Below the pieces are notes generated by a model that was given only the letters and a program-made list of their open reading frames with translations, was not told the origin of the DNA and ran no database searches. DNA of 31,756 nucleotides from JADLGH01 sp964586675 (GTDB lineage Bacteria; Desulfobacterota_D; UBA1144; Nemesobacterales; UBA2774). The stretch is from positions 1 to 31,756 of the forward strand of contig CAZPHQ010000032.1 of the NCBI GenBank assembly GCA_964586675.1, in the 5' to 3' direction. How positions within the stretch are numbered: position 1 is the stretch's first letter; every line of letters begins with the position of its first letter. Of this stretch, positions 7,783 through 16,291 are shown piece by piece. Both the position numbers and the translations under genes were made by a program.

Positions 7783-8679
7783 TCAGAACCTGGTTATTGA
7801 GCCCTTTTCGAATCTCGGGTTCGCGACGGTGCCGAGTATCTTCCCGCCGAGGCTGCCGTCTCTACGGGTCGCGAGATAAGGCGCGAGGAGCCCCTTATAC
7901 TTCGCCATCTGGCCGCCCTTCATCTGAAGGCTGTAGCCGATGTCTATGACACCCCCGTTCGGTATATCCCAGAGAAGGGGCGTCGTGCCGGTTATGTCGA
8001 GGTCTATATCGGCGCCGGCGATCTTGAACTGGTCTATTTTGGTTATGTCGCCGTCGACCGTGCCCTTGAACATCGACGTAAGGTCCGTCAGGTTAGGGAG
8101 CGTGATCCCCTTCAGCTTCATGTTTTCGAGCGCGAGCCCGTTTATTTTGAACTCGATCTCGCCCTTGGCCGGGGGCGTCATGACGAGATTGATACGGCCG
8201 TCCATCACGCCGCCGAGGCTGAGGGACTTTTCGGCTTCACTCGAAAAGAGGGACGGCACGGAGTTGATTCTCACGCTCTTTAGCGTGGCGTCGAGCTCGC
8301 TCACGCGGCCCGTCGTTTTATTTATCCTGATGCTCCCGCTTATCTCGCCGCCCCAGAGCTTCGCGGTAAAGGGCACCTTCGGGTTTTCAGAGAAAACCGA
8401 AAGGGGCGACGGGCTTAAATCGAGGCTGTCGAGCTCTAAAAAAAGGGCGTTCGATTTGAAGAGCTTCACCCCCTCCATGTTCACATTCAAAAGGGGGGAC
8501 ACGCTCACTTTCTGGATGTCGGCCTTGTAGGGTGTATTGCTTTCTATCTCGGCGATTATGCGCTTTTTTATTATGTCGCCCGGAAAGGTCATGAATAAAA
8601 AGAGCGTGAATACGAGCAGGAAGAAGAGCGTATACGATACGGGTTTTATGTGTTTATATTTTTTCAGCTTTTCTTTCAT
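7783..8679 (-). CDS. gspN: type II secretion system protein GspN
   Basis: A 298-residue inner-membrane-anchored periplasmic protein. A basic start is followed by one membrane segment (about residues 14-33: VSYTLFFLLVFTLFLFMTFP) and then a beta-rich AsmA-like periplasmic region with repeated LSPSPLSVF and VDGDITKIDQFKIAGADIDLDITGT strands, as in GspN of deltaproteobacterial T2SS operons. It would stabilise the inner-membrane platform of the pseudopilus machine; GspN is dispensable in some systems. The start is one nucleotide past the gspM stop, so translation is probably coupled. The identification rests on the conserved L-M-N order and topology as much as on motifs. Confidence 0.78.
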   Translation of the reverse strand: MKEKLKKYKHIKPVSYTLFFLLVFTLFLFMTFPGDIIKKRIIAEIESNTPYKADIQKVSVSPLLNVNMEGVKLFKSNALFLELDSLDLSPSPLSVFSENPKVPFTAKLWGGEISGSIRINKTTGRVSELDATLKSVRINSVPSLFSSEAEKSLSLGGVMDGRINLVMTPPAKGEIEFKINGLALENMKLKGITLPNLTDLTSMFKGTVDGDITKIDQFKIAGADIDLDITGTTPLLWDIPNGGVIDIGYSLQMKGGQMAKYKGLLAPYLATRRDGSLGGKILGTVANPRFEKGSITRF

Positions 8680-8680
8680 T

Positions 8681-9280
8681 TCAGGTTACCTCTTTAAACC
8701 GGAACGTGGAGACCCTGAGCTTGACGGTCATGGAATCGGACTTGTCGAATTTCGTGCTCAGGTTAAGGTTCGACACTTTAAGAAACGACGGCGCGTTCTG
8801 GATTTTGTAGAGCACGTCCACAAGGTCCTTGAGCGACATGTTCTTGAGCTCGACGTCTATGCTCCTCTCCTCGTAAAAATCCTCGGATGTCGACGTCCTT
8901 AAGTTTACGTCCCTTATGGAAAAATTCTTCCTGTCGAGATTTTCCGAAAGGAGTATCTGCTCGACGATAGATATCAGGGGCTCGTCCTCTTCCTTTATCT
9001 TGCTCGAAAGGACGTCGATCTTTTTCTCTGACTCCTCGTATTCGGTCTTGAGCTCCTGAACCCTCTCGAGCTCGGATTCGAGCTGTAAAACCCTTTTCTC
9101 GAGCCTGTCCGTGCCCGAGGAAATCGAGTGAAAGATGAGATAGAAAATGAGAAGGACGAGGCCCGAGGCCCCGATTACGAGGGCCCTCCTGTCGCGCTCC
9201 GTCGAGGATATCCTCGTCAGTTTTTCGCGAACGGTGGCAACAGTCTTCCTGATGTTCCCGGTTAAAGAGCTTAATTCCAT
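8681..9280 (-). CDS. gspM: type II secretion system protein GspM (PilO-like)
   Basis: A 199-residue bitopic protein: a cytoplasmic tail of about 33 residues (ISSTERDRRALV), one membrane helix (about 34-52), a long periplasmic coiled coil (about 55-95: LEKRVLQLESELERVQELKTEYEESEKKIDVL) and a C-terminal ferredoxin-like domain (IDVELKNMSLKDLVDVLYKIQNAPSFLKVSNLNL). That topology is shared by GspM and PilO, which pair with GspL/PilN in the assembly platform. The gap to gspL is 3 nt and to gspN 1 nt, a tight operon. Within this operon GspM is the better name than PilO. Confidence 0.8.
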   Translation of the reverse strand: MELSSLTGNIRKTVATVREKLTRISSTERDRRALVIGASGLVLLIFYLIFHSISSGTDRLEKRVLQLESELERVQELKTEYEESEKKIDVLSSKIKEEDEPLISIVEQILLSENLDRKNFSIRDVNLRTSTSEDFYEERSIDVELKNMSLKDLVDVLYKIQNAPSFLKVSNLNLSTKFDKSDSMTVKLRVSTFRFKEVT

Positions 9281-9283
9281 CTA

Positions 9284-10792
9284 TTATGTCTCACGCTTCA
9301 GGACGAGCGATATTTCGAACTTCGTCTTCCCGTCCACAGCGTTCCCCGTCTGATTCCTGGTTACGGATTCGAATTTCCCGGACTTGGTGAGCGCCTCCTC
9401 TATCTCGGCCACTTCCTGGTACGAATCGCATATCCCCTGCACCTTTACGCCGTTATTTCCTTCAAATTTTACATCGTTCACACTGAGGTCCATGCCGGGC
9501 GGGAGGCTGTCCGAAAGGCTTCTCAGTATCTCGAGCGGTGTGCTCGCCCCTTCGACGCCCTCTATCATGCTGAGCCTTTCCCTGACCTTCGCCACTTCCG
9601 ACTGCATGTACTCGGCCGGACGCGGGATCGTCTGAACGTTGGGGAATGCTTCCCTGACCTCCTCCGCCACGCGCGCCTCGAGCGTGCTTACCTGACCCTT
9701 AAGCTCGTAGTATCTGGAAGTCATGTTGTATATGAGTAAAGCGACTAGAATCACGAACAGGACGGCCGGAGTCATGAACACCTTCCGGAGCTCCCTGTCG
9801 GCGCCCTGGTATTTGAACTGGTCTTTTCTGAAATTGAGATAGCCGCCCCTGTAGGAGCTGCCGTAAAGCGCGAGCGCGTAGGCCTTGGCGTAGAGCGGCG
9901 AGTTGTCGACGCCGAGGTCGGGGATGAAGAGTTTTTTCACGTCCCTCCCGAGCTCCTTTTTCAAAAGCTCGGTGAGCCCCTGAATACGCGACATCGACCC
10001 CGAAACGAGGACCGTCTTAACCCTGTCCTTAGTCTCGCTCTCGAAGAACTGTACTGTCTTTTTAATCTCGCTAACGACCGGGGAAAGCGCCTCTTTCATG
10101 GCAGGGTTTTCGGCGCTGGGGGGGCTGCCCTTCGAAAATCCGAACTTGTCCTCTTCGCCCCCGGCGTCAGGTTCCCCGAGATTCCGCATGAAGAGCCCTA
10201 TAGCCCTCGTCGAGGACCTTCCGCGCCTGAACCCCGAATCGTCGAAGAGCGTAAAGCTGATCTCACGCTCGCCGATATCGACCAGGACGAGCGGCCTCTG
10301 CCCTTCGACTATGTCCGCCAAGGAGCCGAAAGCGGCGGGTGTATAGGTCAGAATCTTGGGGTCTATGCCCTCGTCGTTAAGGTATTTGAGAATCCCTTCC
10401 ACGTCCTCCTTTTCGAAGACGCAGACGAGGGCCTCTCCGCCTGTGGCGTTCTTAATAAGATGATATGTGTGTATCTTTTCCTGGGGCTCGAACGTCGAGA
10501 TGTTTTCGAGCTCGAATTCGTAGACCTGGTCAATTTTCTTCGGGTCCGAAAAGGGAAATTTCACGACCCTCACGGATACCGGGTCGTCCGTTAGAGAGAC
10601 CGCTACGTCGCCCCTTGGAAGGGAGTATTCCTTAAATATGTTACCAATGGAGTTTTCCCCGTCACCGGAAGGAGCGGCGCCGATTTCGGCGCGTATGGTC
10701 TGAAGGAGCTGGACCTCTCTCAATCCCCTGTTAATTAAGGCAATCCTGACTTCCTTCTTCCCTATGTCGAGTCCTGCAAATCTTCCGTACAT
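9284..10792 (-). CDS. gspL: type II secretion system protein GspL (PilM-PilN fusion type)
   Basis: A 502-residue protein. Residues 1-335 form an actin-like PilM/GspL cytoplasmic domain (FAGLDIGKKEVRIALI; LVLVDIGEREISFTLFD; KTVLVSGSMSRIQGLTELLKKELG). A membrane helix lies at about 344-364 and a periplasmic coiled coil plus PilN-like domain fills 370-502. It should recruit the GspE ATPase to the inner-membrane platform. The ATG at 10792 has no Shine-Dalgarno; instead a perfect 17-bp palindrome lies right in front of it, and a promoter precedes that. The remaining core T2SS genes (gspC to gspK) are not in the window, so this L-M-N group is a separate transcription unit. Confidence 0.85.
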   Translation of the reverse strand: MYGRFAGLDIGKKEVRIALINRGLREVQLLQTIRAEIGAAPSGDGENSIGNIFKEYSLPRGDVAVSLTDDPVSVRVVKFPFSDPKKIDQVYEFELENISTFEPQEKIHTYHLIKNATGGEALVCVFEKEDVEGILKYLNDEGIDPKILTYTPAAFGSLADIVEGQRPLVLVDIGEREISFTLFDDSGFRRGRSSTRAIGLFMRNLGEPDAGGEEDKFGFSKGSPPSAENPAMKEALSPVVSEIKKTVQFFESETKDRVKTVLVSGSMSRIQGLTELLKKELGRDVKKLFIPDLGVDNSPLYAKAYALALYGSSYRGGYLNFRKDQFKYQGADRELRKVFMTPAVLFVILVALLIYNMTSRYYELKGQVSTLEARVAEEVREAFPNVQTIPRPAEYMQSEVAKVRERLSMIEGVEGASTPLEILRSLSDSLPPGMDLSVNDVKFEGNNGVKVQGICDSYQEVAEIEEALTKSGKFESVTRNQTGNAVDGKTKFEISLVLKRET

Positions 10793-10794
10793 GT

Positions 10795-10811
10795 TTAAGT
10801 AAATTACTTAA
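10795..10811. promoter_or_regulatory. perfect palindrome abutting the gspL start codon
   Basis: TTAAGTAAATTACTTAA is an exact 8+1+8 palindrome that ends two bases before the gspL ATG, where a ribosome site would be expected. It lies downstream of the predicted promoter, so it would be in the transcript leader and could form a hairpin that occludes initiation, or be a dimeric repressor site. Confidence 0.5.
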
Positions 10812-10823
10812 TCCACCGCTTTA

Positions 10824-10852
10824 AATTTAAAGTAAGGCCCTTTTAAAGTCAA
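10824..10852 (-). promoter_or_regulatory. sigma-70 promoter of gspLMN
   Basis: On the minus strand the -35 TTGACT (complement of 10847-10852) and -10 TAAATT (complement of 10824-10829) are 17 nt apart. It lies in the short AT-rich gap between comF and gspL and would give a leader of roughly 25 nt. Confidence 0.55.
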
Positions 10853-10859
10853 ATAAATT

Positions 10860-11573
10860 TTACGACCACCTCGCCCTCGCCACAGTCAGAACGCTAACCC
10901 TGGAAGCGCCGGCCTTTAAAAGCGCGCGTGCGCACTCGTCGGACGTAGAGCCCGTCGTGAAAACATCGTCCACCACGAGAACGGATTTCCCAGAAAACGC
11001 CCCCGGATCCGCGACCGAGAACACCCCTTTTACGTTTCTCCGCCTCTCGTCCTCCTTTTCTATCTCGAACTGCGGCCTCGTGTCCCTTATCTTCCGGAGG
11101 CCGAGGAGGTCGTGCCTGACGCCGATCCTCTTTCCGAGATTTACTGCCAGGACGGCCGACTGGTTATATTCCCTCGACCGGAGCTTCTTTATGTGTATTG
11201 GAACGGGTACGATCACGTCGAGCTCGGCAGGGTCGTAAGGCATGTTATCCGCGAGGAGCCCGGATAAAAAACCGCCGTGACCGAGCTTTCCCCTGTATTT
11301 AAACTCGTAGATTATGTCTATAAGTTTACCGTCATAGAGGGCTATGGAGCGGGATTTCGAAAAACTGAAAGGTTCAGTGATGCACCTGCCGCAGAGATGC
11401 CCCCCGTCTCCGCCGTCGCCCTTGTAAAACCCGAACGGGATACCGCACGAGGCGCACGAGGCCAGACCGCTTATGAGGGTTATTCCGGAGACGCACTCCG
11501 CGCAGAGTCTCTCTTTCTTCCCGATCGGGGAGCCGCACGCAAGGCACGTCTCTGGAAAGATGAGCTCTAGCAT
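10860..11573 (-). CDS. comF: ComF family phosphoribosyltransferase-like protein
   Basis: A 237-residue protein of the ComF/GntX family, needed for DNA uptake in several transformable bacteria though the biochemical role is not settled. An N-terminal double zinc ribbon has CLACG, CAEC, CASCG and CGRC cysteine pairs (residues about 9-70). The C-terminal type I phosphoribosyltransferase domain has VIVPVPIHIKKLRSREYNQSA and the PRPP loop VLVVDDVFTTGST. ATG 11573 is chosen because ComF proteins usually begin just before the first Cys pair and a GAGGA precedes it; an in-frame GTG at 11669 would add 32 unlikely residues. It follows dnaN in the same direction. Confidence 0.88.
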   Translation of the reverse strand: MLELIFPETCLACGSPIGKKERLCAECVSGITLISGLASCASCGIPFGFYKGDGGDGGHLCGRCITEPFSFSKSRSIALYDGKLIDIIYEFKYRGKLGHGGFLSGLLADNMPYDPAELDVIVPVPIHIKKLRSREYNQSAVLAVNLGKRIGVRHDLLGLRKIRDTRPQFEIEKEDERRRNVKGVFSVADPGAFSGKSVLVVDDVFTTGSTSDECARALLKAGASRVSVLTVARARWS

Positions 11574-11720
11574 TCCGGCGTCCTCAATAAAAAGGATACG
11601 GCAGAGGGGCGCCCGGCCGAGCGTCCGGAAAATATTTTTGCGTTTGCTGAAAAGCTCACCGGGGGACACACCATTAAACGAAGGCTCTCAACACCACCCG
11701 CCGCCCATGCCGGGCATGCA

Positions 11721-12821
11721 TCAGACCCTCATAGGCATTATGACGGAGAGATATATCTCGTCGCCCTCCGGCCTCAGCACCGCGGGGCTGAGCTCGTCTA
11801 TGAGGCCCATCTGGACTTTTTCCTCGGATATCACTTCGAGAACGTCCATGAGATATCTCGAATTGAATCCGAGCTCCATGGGATCGCCCGAGTATTCGAC
11901 CTGCACCTTCTCCTTTGCCTCTCCGACTTCGGGCGATATGGAGATGAGTGTCATACCGTCCTTGCCTATGACGAACTTGACGCTTCTCGTCTTCTCCGAA
12001 GAGAGGATCGAAACGCGCTTCAGCGCGCTCAGGAATTCCCCCTTTTTGAGCGTGAGCGTCGCCTTCGTCACCTCGGGCGTCACCTGCCTGTAGTCGGGGA
12101 AGTCGGCGTCGATCAGCCTGGCTATGAGAACTATATCCTCGCCCTCGGCCATGAAGAAGCTGTCTCCGACCCCTATCCTCACCTTATCCGTGAGCTTGAG
12201 CACCTTTCTCAGCTCGGCGACGCCCTTTTTCGGAACGACGAACCCCTTTTCGAATTTCACCCTGCTGTCTATGTTCTTCTCGACGAGCGAAAGCCTGTGC
12301 CCGTCCGTCGATACGAGCCTGAGGCTCTTGCTCCCGGCCTCTTCGAAATATATACCGGCAAGATTGCGCCTGAGCTCGTCCGGAGAGACGGCGAATATCG
12401 TCTTCGAAATCATCTCCTCTAAGAGCGAGCTTTCGACAGAGAAGAGATGATCCGAGTGAAGCTCGGGTATTATCGGAAAATCGTCGCTCGGAAGACCTGC
12501 TATCTTGAAGACCGCCGAAGAGGCCCTTATCTCTATCCAGTGGTTACCTATCTCCTCGACCTCTATGTCTCCGCCTTCGAGCTCCTTTACGATCTCGTAG
12601 AGCTTTCTCGCGGGCACGGCGAGCGAGCCTTCCTTTAAAACCTCGGCCGTCGACCAGGTGCTCATCGTCGTTTCGAGGTCGGTCGCGGAAATCTCTATCC
12701 TGTTTTTAGCTACGCCCAGGAGGACATGCGACAGCACGGGCATCGTGGCCCGTCTCTCGGAAATCCCCTGGACGAGACCGAGCTTTACTGCGAAGTCTTC
12801 TACGCGGGTCTTGAATTTCAT
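11721..12821 (-). CDS. dnaN: DNA polymerase III beta subunit (sliding clamp)
   Basis: A 366-residue clamp protein that forms a ring on DNA and tethers the replicative polymerase. It shows the three repeated beta-clamp domains, with family motifs ATMPVLSHVLLGV, DLETTM, IKELEGGDIEV-like and DEFIAGIYFEEAG-like stretches, LRLVSTDGHRLSLVE, and the C-terminal hydrophobic-pocket residues ending YLSVIMPMRV (the conserved VMPM-R-type tail). Length is standard. The ATG at 12821 follows AGGAGT. It lies downstream of dnaA in the classical dnaA-dnaN order, separated by a 234-bp gap that holds origin-like elements. Confidence 0.97.
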   Translation of the reverse strand: MKFKTRVEDFAVKLGLVQGISERRATMPVLSHVLLGVAKNRIEISATDLETTMSTWSTAEVLKEGSLAVPARKLYEIVKELEGGDIEVEEIGNHWIEIRASSAVFKIAGLPSDDFPIIPELHSDHLFSVESSLLEEMISKTIFAVSPDELRRNLAGIYFEEAGSKSLRLVSTDGHRLSLVEKNIDSRVKFEKGFVVPKKGVAELRKVLKLTDKVRIGVGDSFFMAEGEDIVLIARLIDADFPDYRQVTPEVTKATLTLKKGEFLSALKRVSILSSEKTRSVKFVIGKDGMTLISISPEVGEAKEKVQVEYSGDPMELGFNSRYLMDVLEVISEEKVQMGLIDELSPAVLRPEGDEIYLSVIMPMRV

Positions 12822-12861
12822 GGCATCTACTCCTGCTGTTTTTTAACACCTTACTATAATT

Positions 12862-12882
12862 TAATAGAAGTAGTAATAGTAG
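12862..12882 (+). other. DnaA-trio run (origin unwinding element candidate)
   Basis: TAA TAG AAG TAG TAA TAG TAG reads 3' to 5' as GAT GAT AAT GAT GAA GAT AAT, seven consecutive triplets all fitting the DnaA-trio consensus 3'-[G/A]A[T/A]-5'. A GGCC step (12883-12886) and a degenerate DnaA box TGTGAAAAT (12895-12903) follow on one side and an AT-rich stretch (12851-12864) on the other. This is the box, GC step, trio, AT-rich order described for bacterial unwinding regions between dnaA and dnaN. Confidence 0.65.
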
Positions 12883-12968
12883 GGCCTGTTAGAATGTGAA
12901 AATCTATCCCAGCCGGCTTTAAATACAAGATTTTTAGTGTTTGTAACCCTGTTGACTAAAAGGTCGGG

Positions 12969-13037
12969 TTATCAACATTCATCCACAGGAACGAGGCAAA
13001 AACCTAAATCCGGTTTTTATCCACATTTTAATTCACA
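12969..13037 (+). other. DnaA-box cluster downstream of dnaA (oriC part)
   Basis: Against TTATNCACA, one exact box is present (TTATCCACA, 13017-13025) with three one-mismatch boxes: TTATCAACA (12969-12977), TCATCCACA (12979-12987) and TAATTCACA (13029-13037). All have the same orientation and lie between the dnaA stop and the trio run. Confidence 0.75.
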
Positions 13038-13055
13038 GGCTTCTCCACCACCTAT

Positions 13056-14555
13056 CTATCCTGAGGTGAGGCCCTCTATCCTTCTGCAAAGCGCCTTGAC
13101 GGCGTTTTCGAGCGCGGGGTCTTTCCCGAGGCTGCTCTCTATTTTTTTGACAGCGTGTATGACTGTCGAATGGTCCTTTCCGCCGAACTTCTCGCCTATC
13201 TCGGGATATGAAGCCCCGGTGTATCTCCTTGCGAGATACATCGCTATCTGCCTCGGAACGGAGATGTTCTTCTGCTTCTTCGCCGATTTTAAATCCTGGA
13301 GCCTGAGGCCGTGGTAGCCGGCCACTTCCTTTTGTATGCTCTCGATGCTGAGGAACTTTCTGTCGTGCTGCTTCAGGATGTTCTTGAGCACTTCCTTCGC
13401 GAGGTCGAGAGATATCTCGGTCTTGAGGAGCTTCGCGTGGGCCATGATGTTGGTCAGCGTCCCTTCGAGCTCGCGTATGTTGGACGTGGTGTTCTGGGCG
13501 AGATAAAGCGCTACCTCGTTCGGAAGCGCCGTACCTTCCGATTCGGCCTTGTTCTTTATGATGGCTATGCGGGTCTCCGTCTCGGGCGGCTGTATGTCGG
13601 TGATGAGGCCCCATTCGAACCGCGACCTTAGCCTTTCCTCGAGGTACGACATATCCTTCGGGGATTTGTCGCTCGAAAGGACTATCTGCTTCTTCGATTC
13701 GTAGAGCGTGTTGAAGGTATGGAAAAACTCCTCCTGCGTGCTCTCCTTGCCGGCGATGAACTGAATGTCGTCTATAAGGAGAACGTCGCACCCGAACCTG
13801 TAGCGGTTCCGAAACTCCTCCATCTTGTTCGACTTGATGCTGTTTATGACCTGGTTCGTGAAATGCTCGGCCGATATGCAGCAGACGCGCGCCATGTTGG
13901 AGGTCGACTTAATAATGTGATTTCCTATGGCGTTTATGAGGTGAGTCTTTCCGAGCCCGACGCCGCCGTATATGAAGAGGGGGTTATAAGCCTCTCCCGG
14001 CTTTCTGGCGACTGCTGTCGACGCCGCATGGGCGAACTGGTTACTCGGGCCGACTATGAACCTGTCGAAGGTGTAGTTCGGGTTGAGGACGCCTGTGAAG
14101 AGCTTCGACGGCTTAGCTTCCCTCTCTGTTTTCTGGTCTTCCCGCTCCTTTTTTTCTTGGGAGGTCTGGGCTCTGTCGTGCGCGGCTACGATCGAGACCT
14201 CGAGCCGCTTCCCGCACACCTCGTTTATGGTATCGCCTATGAAGTCGACGTAGTGGTTATTTATCCAGTCCCTGTCGAATTCGCTGTTCGCCGCGAGTGT
14301 TATCGAGCTCTCCGTTTCGGAGACAGGCTTAAGGGGCGCGAACCAGAAAAAGACCTGGGGATTAGACTTCTTTTTAATCCTTTCGAGGACCCTGTCCCAC
14401 GAGCCCGGATCCGGGCTTTCGGCAGCCGGTTTCTGGTGGGGCTTGCCCGGGCGGATGGACTTGCTCATGAACTGCTCGAGTCCCTTTCCGTCGTCTTTCT
14501 GCCTGCTGAAGATCGTTCTCAGATTATGTTTAAGGGGCGTACGTTTAGTGGCCAA
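13056..14555 (-). CDS. dnaA: chromosomal replication initiator protein DnaA
   Basis: The AAA+ initiator that binds DnaA boxes and opens oriC. Domain I is at about residues 53-120 (SWDRVLERIKKKSNPQVFFWFAPL). The AAA+ domain has NPLFIYGGVGLGKTH (Walker A about 197-205), LLIDDIQF (Walker B about 259-265) and a sensor region (SDKSPKDMSYLEERLRSRFEWG). The domain IV helix-turn-helix carries the signature KDHSTVIHAVKKIE near the end. The TTG at 14555 is preceded by GGAGG 12 nt away; a later ATG at codon 30 is the alternative and would remove a basic extension of uncertain reality. With 499 residues it is slightly longer than usual. DnaA boxes in its own promoter region suggest autoregulation. Confidence 0.97.
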   Translation of the reverse strand: MATKRTPLKHNLRTIFSRQKDDGKGLEQFMSKSIRPGKPHQKPAAESPDPGSWDRVLERIKKKSNPQVFFWFAPLKPVSETESSITLAANSEFDRDWINNHYVDFIGDTINEVCGKRLEVSIVAAHDRAQTSQEKKEREDQKTEREAKPSKLFTGVLNPNYTFDRFIVGPSNQFAHAASTAVARKPGEAYNPLFIYGGVGLGKTHLINAIGNHIIKSTSNMARVCCISAEHFTNQVINSIKSNKMEEFRNRYRFGCDVLLIDDIQFIAGKESTQEEFFHTFNTLYESKKQIVLSSDKSPKDMSYLEERLRSRFEWGLITDIQPPETETRIAIIKNKAESEGTALPNEVALYLAQNTTSNIRELEGTLTNIMAHAKLLKTEISLDLAKEVLKNILKQHDRKFLSIESIQKEVAGYHGLRLQDLKSAKKQKNISVPRQIAMYLARRYTGASYPEIGEKFGGKDHSTVIHAVKKIESSLGKDPALENAVKALCRRIEGLTSG

Positions 14556-14611
14556 TTGTCTATCGTTCCTCCATCTTTAAACGGCAATCTGTCCACAATC
14601 CATCAACATCC

Positions 14612-14889
14612 TGTGGACAAATCGTAGTGCTGGTTTGTGTGTGAATTAAGCCCCACCCTAATCCGTAGCGTACATCCTAACAGATGCCGAAAGACATTGT
14701 CAAGTTTTATTTTTTTGTTGAGTGATTGCAGTAGGTTATGCAAAAATACCCGGCTTATGAGTGTATATGCATTTTATGTGCGTAAGCTGTCCTCAAGACA
14801 GCATTTTCGAGTGTGGATAATGAGCCCCGGAAACGCAAGAGACCGGAAGAAAAGGAGATTTTCATGCCCGCGATTTAATCTGTGGATAT
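14612..14889 (-). other. DnaA-box cluster upstream of dnaA (oriC part)
   Basis: On the minus strand there is one exact TTATCCACA (complement of 14812-14820). Four one-mismatch boxes lie at 14612-14620, 14640-14648, 14777-14785 and 14881-14889. The intervening 14700-14780 is AT-rich. With the cluster at 12969-13037 this makes a two-part origin with dnaA between the halves. The whole 14556-14891 gap holds no gene. Confidence 0.7.
14674..14703 (-). promoter_or_regulatory. dnaA promoter
   Basis: On the minus strand the -35 TTGACA (complement of 14698-14703) is 18 nt from an extended -10 TGTTAGGAT (TAGGAT is the complement of 14674-14679). Transcription from near 14667 gives a leader of about 110 nt that includes the DnaA boxes at 14612-14648, a layout expected for autorepression. 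Confidence 0.6.
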
Positions 14890-14891
14890 CG

Positions 14892-16193
14892 TCACGAATG
14901 CGAGGGATCCTGGCCCGTATCCGGCCGGCTCTCCCTGGCGGCCTCGATCCCCTTTTCGACGTCGACGCGGGAGAGCATAAAACCACCGATGACGAAGAAC
15001 ACTATGAGCGATATGATGCTGAGGCGGCTCGAGCCCATGGTCTGGGAGACGACGGCGAATACGAGCGGCCCGACGATGCCCGCAAACTTGGAGCTGAGGC
15101 CGTAAAACCCGAAAAACTCCGCCGTCTTGTCCTTGGGGAGCATCGAGCCGAACATGGAGCGGCTTAAGGCCTGCGTGCCCCCCTGCACCGTTCCGACGAG
15201 GAAGGCGAGTATCCAGAAATGGACTGCGTTCTCCATGAAGTACCCGCCTATAGAAATCACCGTGTACACGGCGAGCCCGAGGAGAATCGAGCTCTTCGTG
15301 CCGATGATGCCGGCGAGCCTCCCGAAGGCGAAGGAGAAAGGTATGCCGACGAACTGGGTCATGAGCAGCGCCCCTATGAGCGCCGTCTGGCTTATGCCTA
15401 TCTCGGCCCCGTAAATCGTCGCCATCTTGATAATGGTCCCTATGCCGTCGTTGTAGACCCAGAAGGCCGCGAGGAAGAGAGCGAGCTCCCGGTGTTTCCG
15501 GAGCGTCCTAAAGGTTTCCGCCAGCCTTTTAAAGCCCGCGGTCAGGGGATTTACGCCGCGAGGACCGTTGCCCCCGCGCGGGGGCTCATTAACGTTCAGG
15601 ATAAGCGGGATCGTGAAGGCTGCCCACCAGACGGATACGGTCAGGAAAGAGAGTCTCGTCGCGAGAAGCTTGTCCGGCATGAGCTCTATCATCGCGATAT
15701 CGATAGCCAGCAGGATGCCCCCGCCCGTGTAGCCGAATATATAGCCCTTAATGGATACCCGGTCCATCTCCCCGGGCCTGGCAACATAGGGCAGCATCGC
15801 GTTGTAAAAGACCTCGGAAACGGTAAATCCCACGTTGCCCACTATGAAAAAGAGGGACGCCATGAGCCAGTCCCCCGTCTCGATGAAATAGAGAAGGGCG
15901 GTCGAGAATATTCCGAGCGCCGCGAATACAAGGAGGAGGCGTTTTTTTATGCCGGAGTAGTCCGCTATAGCGCCCATGACCGGGGATAGTATTGCGGCGA
16001 TGAAAAGGGTTATGACCGTCGTGTATCCCCAGTAGGCGGTCGCGATGTGGCTTTCGAGGTTAGAAGCCGCGACCTGGCTGTAGTAAACCGGCAGGACCGC
16101 CGACACGACGACAGTGGCGAAGGCGGAGTAGGCCCAGTCGTACATGCACCAGCTGAGCGTCTCCCTTTTTTTACTCCTGTCGGTTTCGGTCAT
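14892..16193 (-). CDS. UMF1-family MFS transporter (Atg22-like permease)
   Basis: A polytopic inner-membrane permease of about 433 residues with 12 predicted helices. The start is typical of the UMF1 group (KKRETLSWCMYDWAYSAFATVVVSAVLPVYY). Other shared stretches are SPVMGAIADYSGIKKRLL, FYNAMLPYVARPGEMDRVSIKGYIFGYTGGGILL, ALFLAAFWVYNDGIGTI and GTVQGGTQALSRSMFGSMLPKDKTAEFFGFY. The substrate is unknown; Atg22 relatives export amino acids. ATG 16193 is used because UMF1 proteins begin shortly before the YDWA motif; another in-frame ATG at 16235 adds 14 residues, and neither has a clear ribosome site. It ends just beyond the origin-side DnaA box. Confidence 0.88.
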   Translation of the reverse strand: MTETDRSKKRETLSWCMYDWAYSAFATVVVSAVLPVYYSQVAASNLESHIATAYWGYTTVITLFIAAILSPVMGAIADYSGIKKRLLLVFAALGIFSTALLYFIETGDWLMASLFFIVGNVGFTVSEVFYNAMLPYVARPGEMDRVSIKGYIFGYTGGGILLAIDIAMIELMPDKLLATRLSFLTVSVWWAAFTIPLILNVNEPPRGGNGPRGVNPLTAGFKRLAETFRTLRKHRELALFLAAFWVYNDGIGTIIKMATIYGAEIGISQTALIGALLMTQFVGIPFSFAFGRLAGIIGTKSSILLGLAVYTVISIGGYFMENAVHFWILAFLVGTVQGGTQALSRSMFGSMLPKDKTAEFFGFYGLSSKFAGIVGPLVFAVVSQTMGSSRLSIISLIVFFVIGGFMLSRVDVEKGIEAARESRPDTGQDPSHS

Positions 16194-16291
16194 TTCTGTT
16201 AAGATTCTAAGGGCGGACAGCGGGCGTGCCTCCATCCCGGTTTGCGAGTATTATTATTGGAAATGACTCAAAATGAAAGGCGGGGGACGTA

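Noticed and set aside
13719..14627. Plus-strand open frame of 302 codons
   Set aside because: Antisense to dnaA, whose domains are unambiguous; a shadow of GC-rich codon bias.
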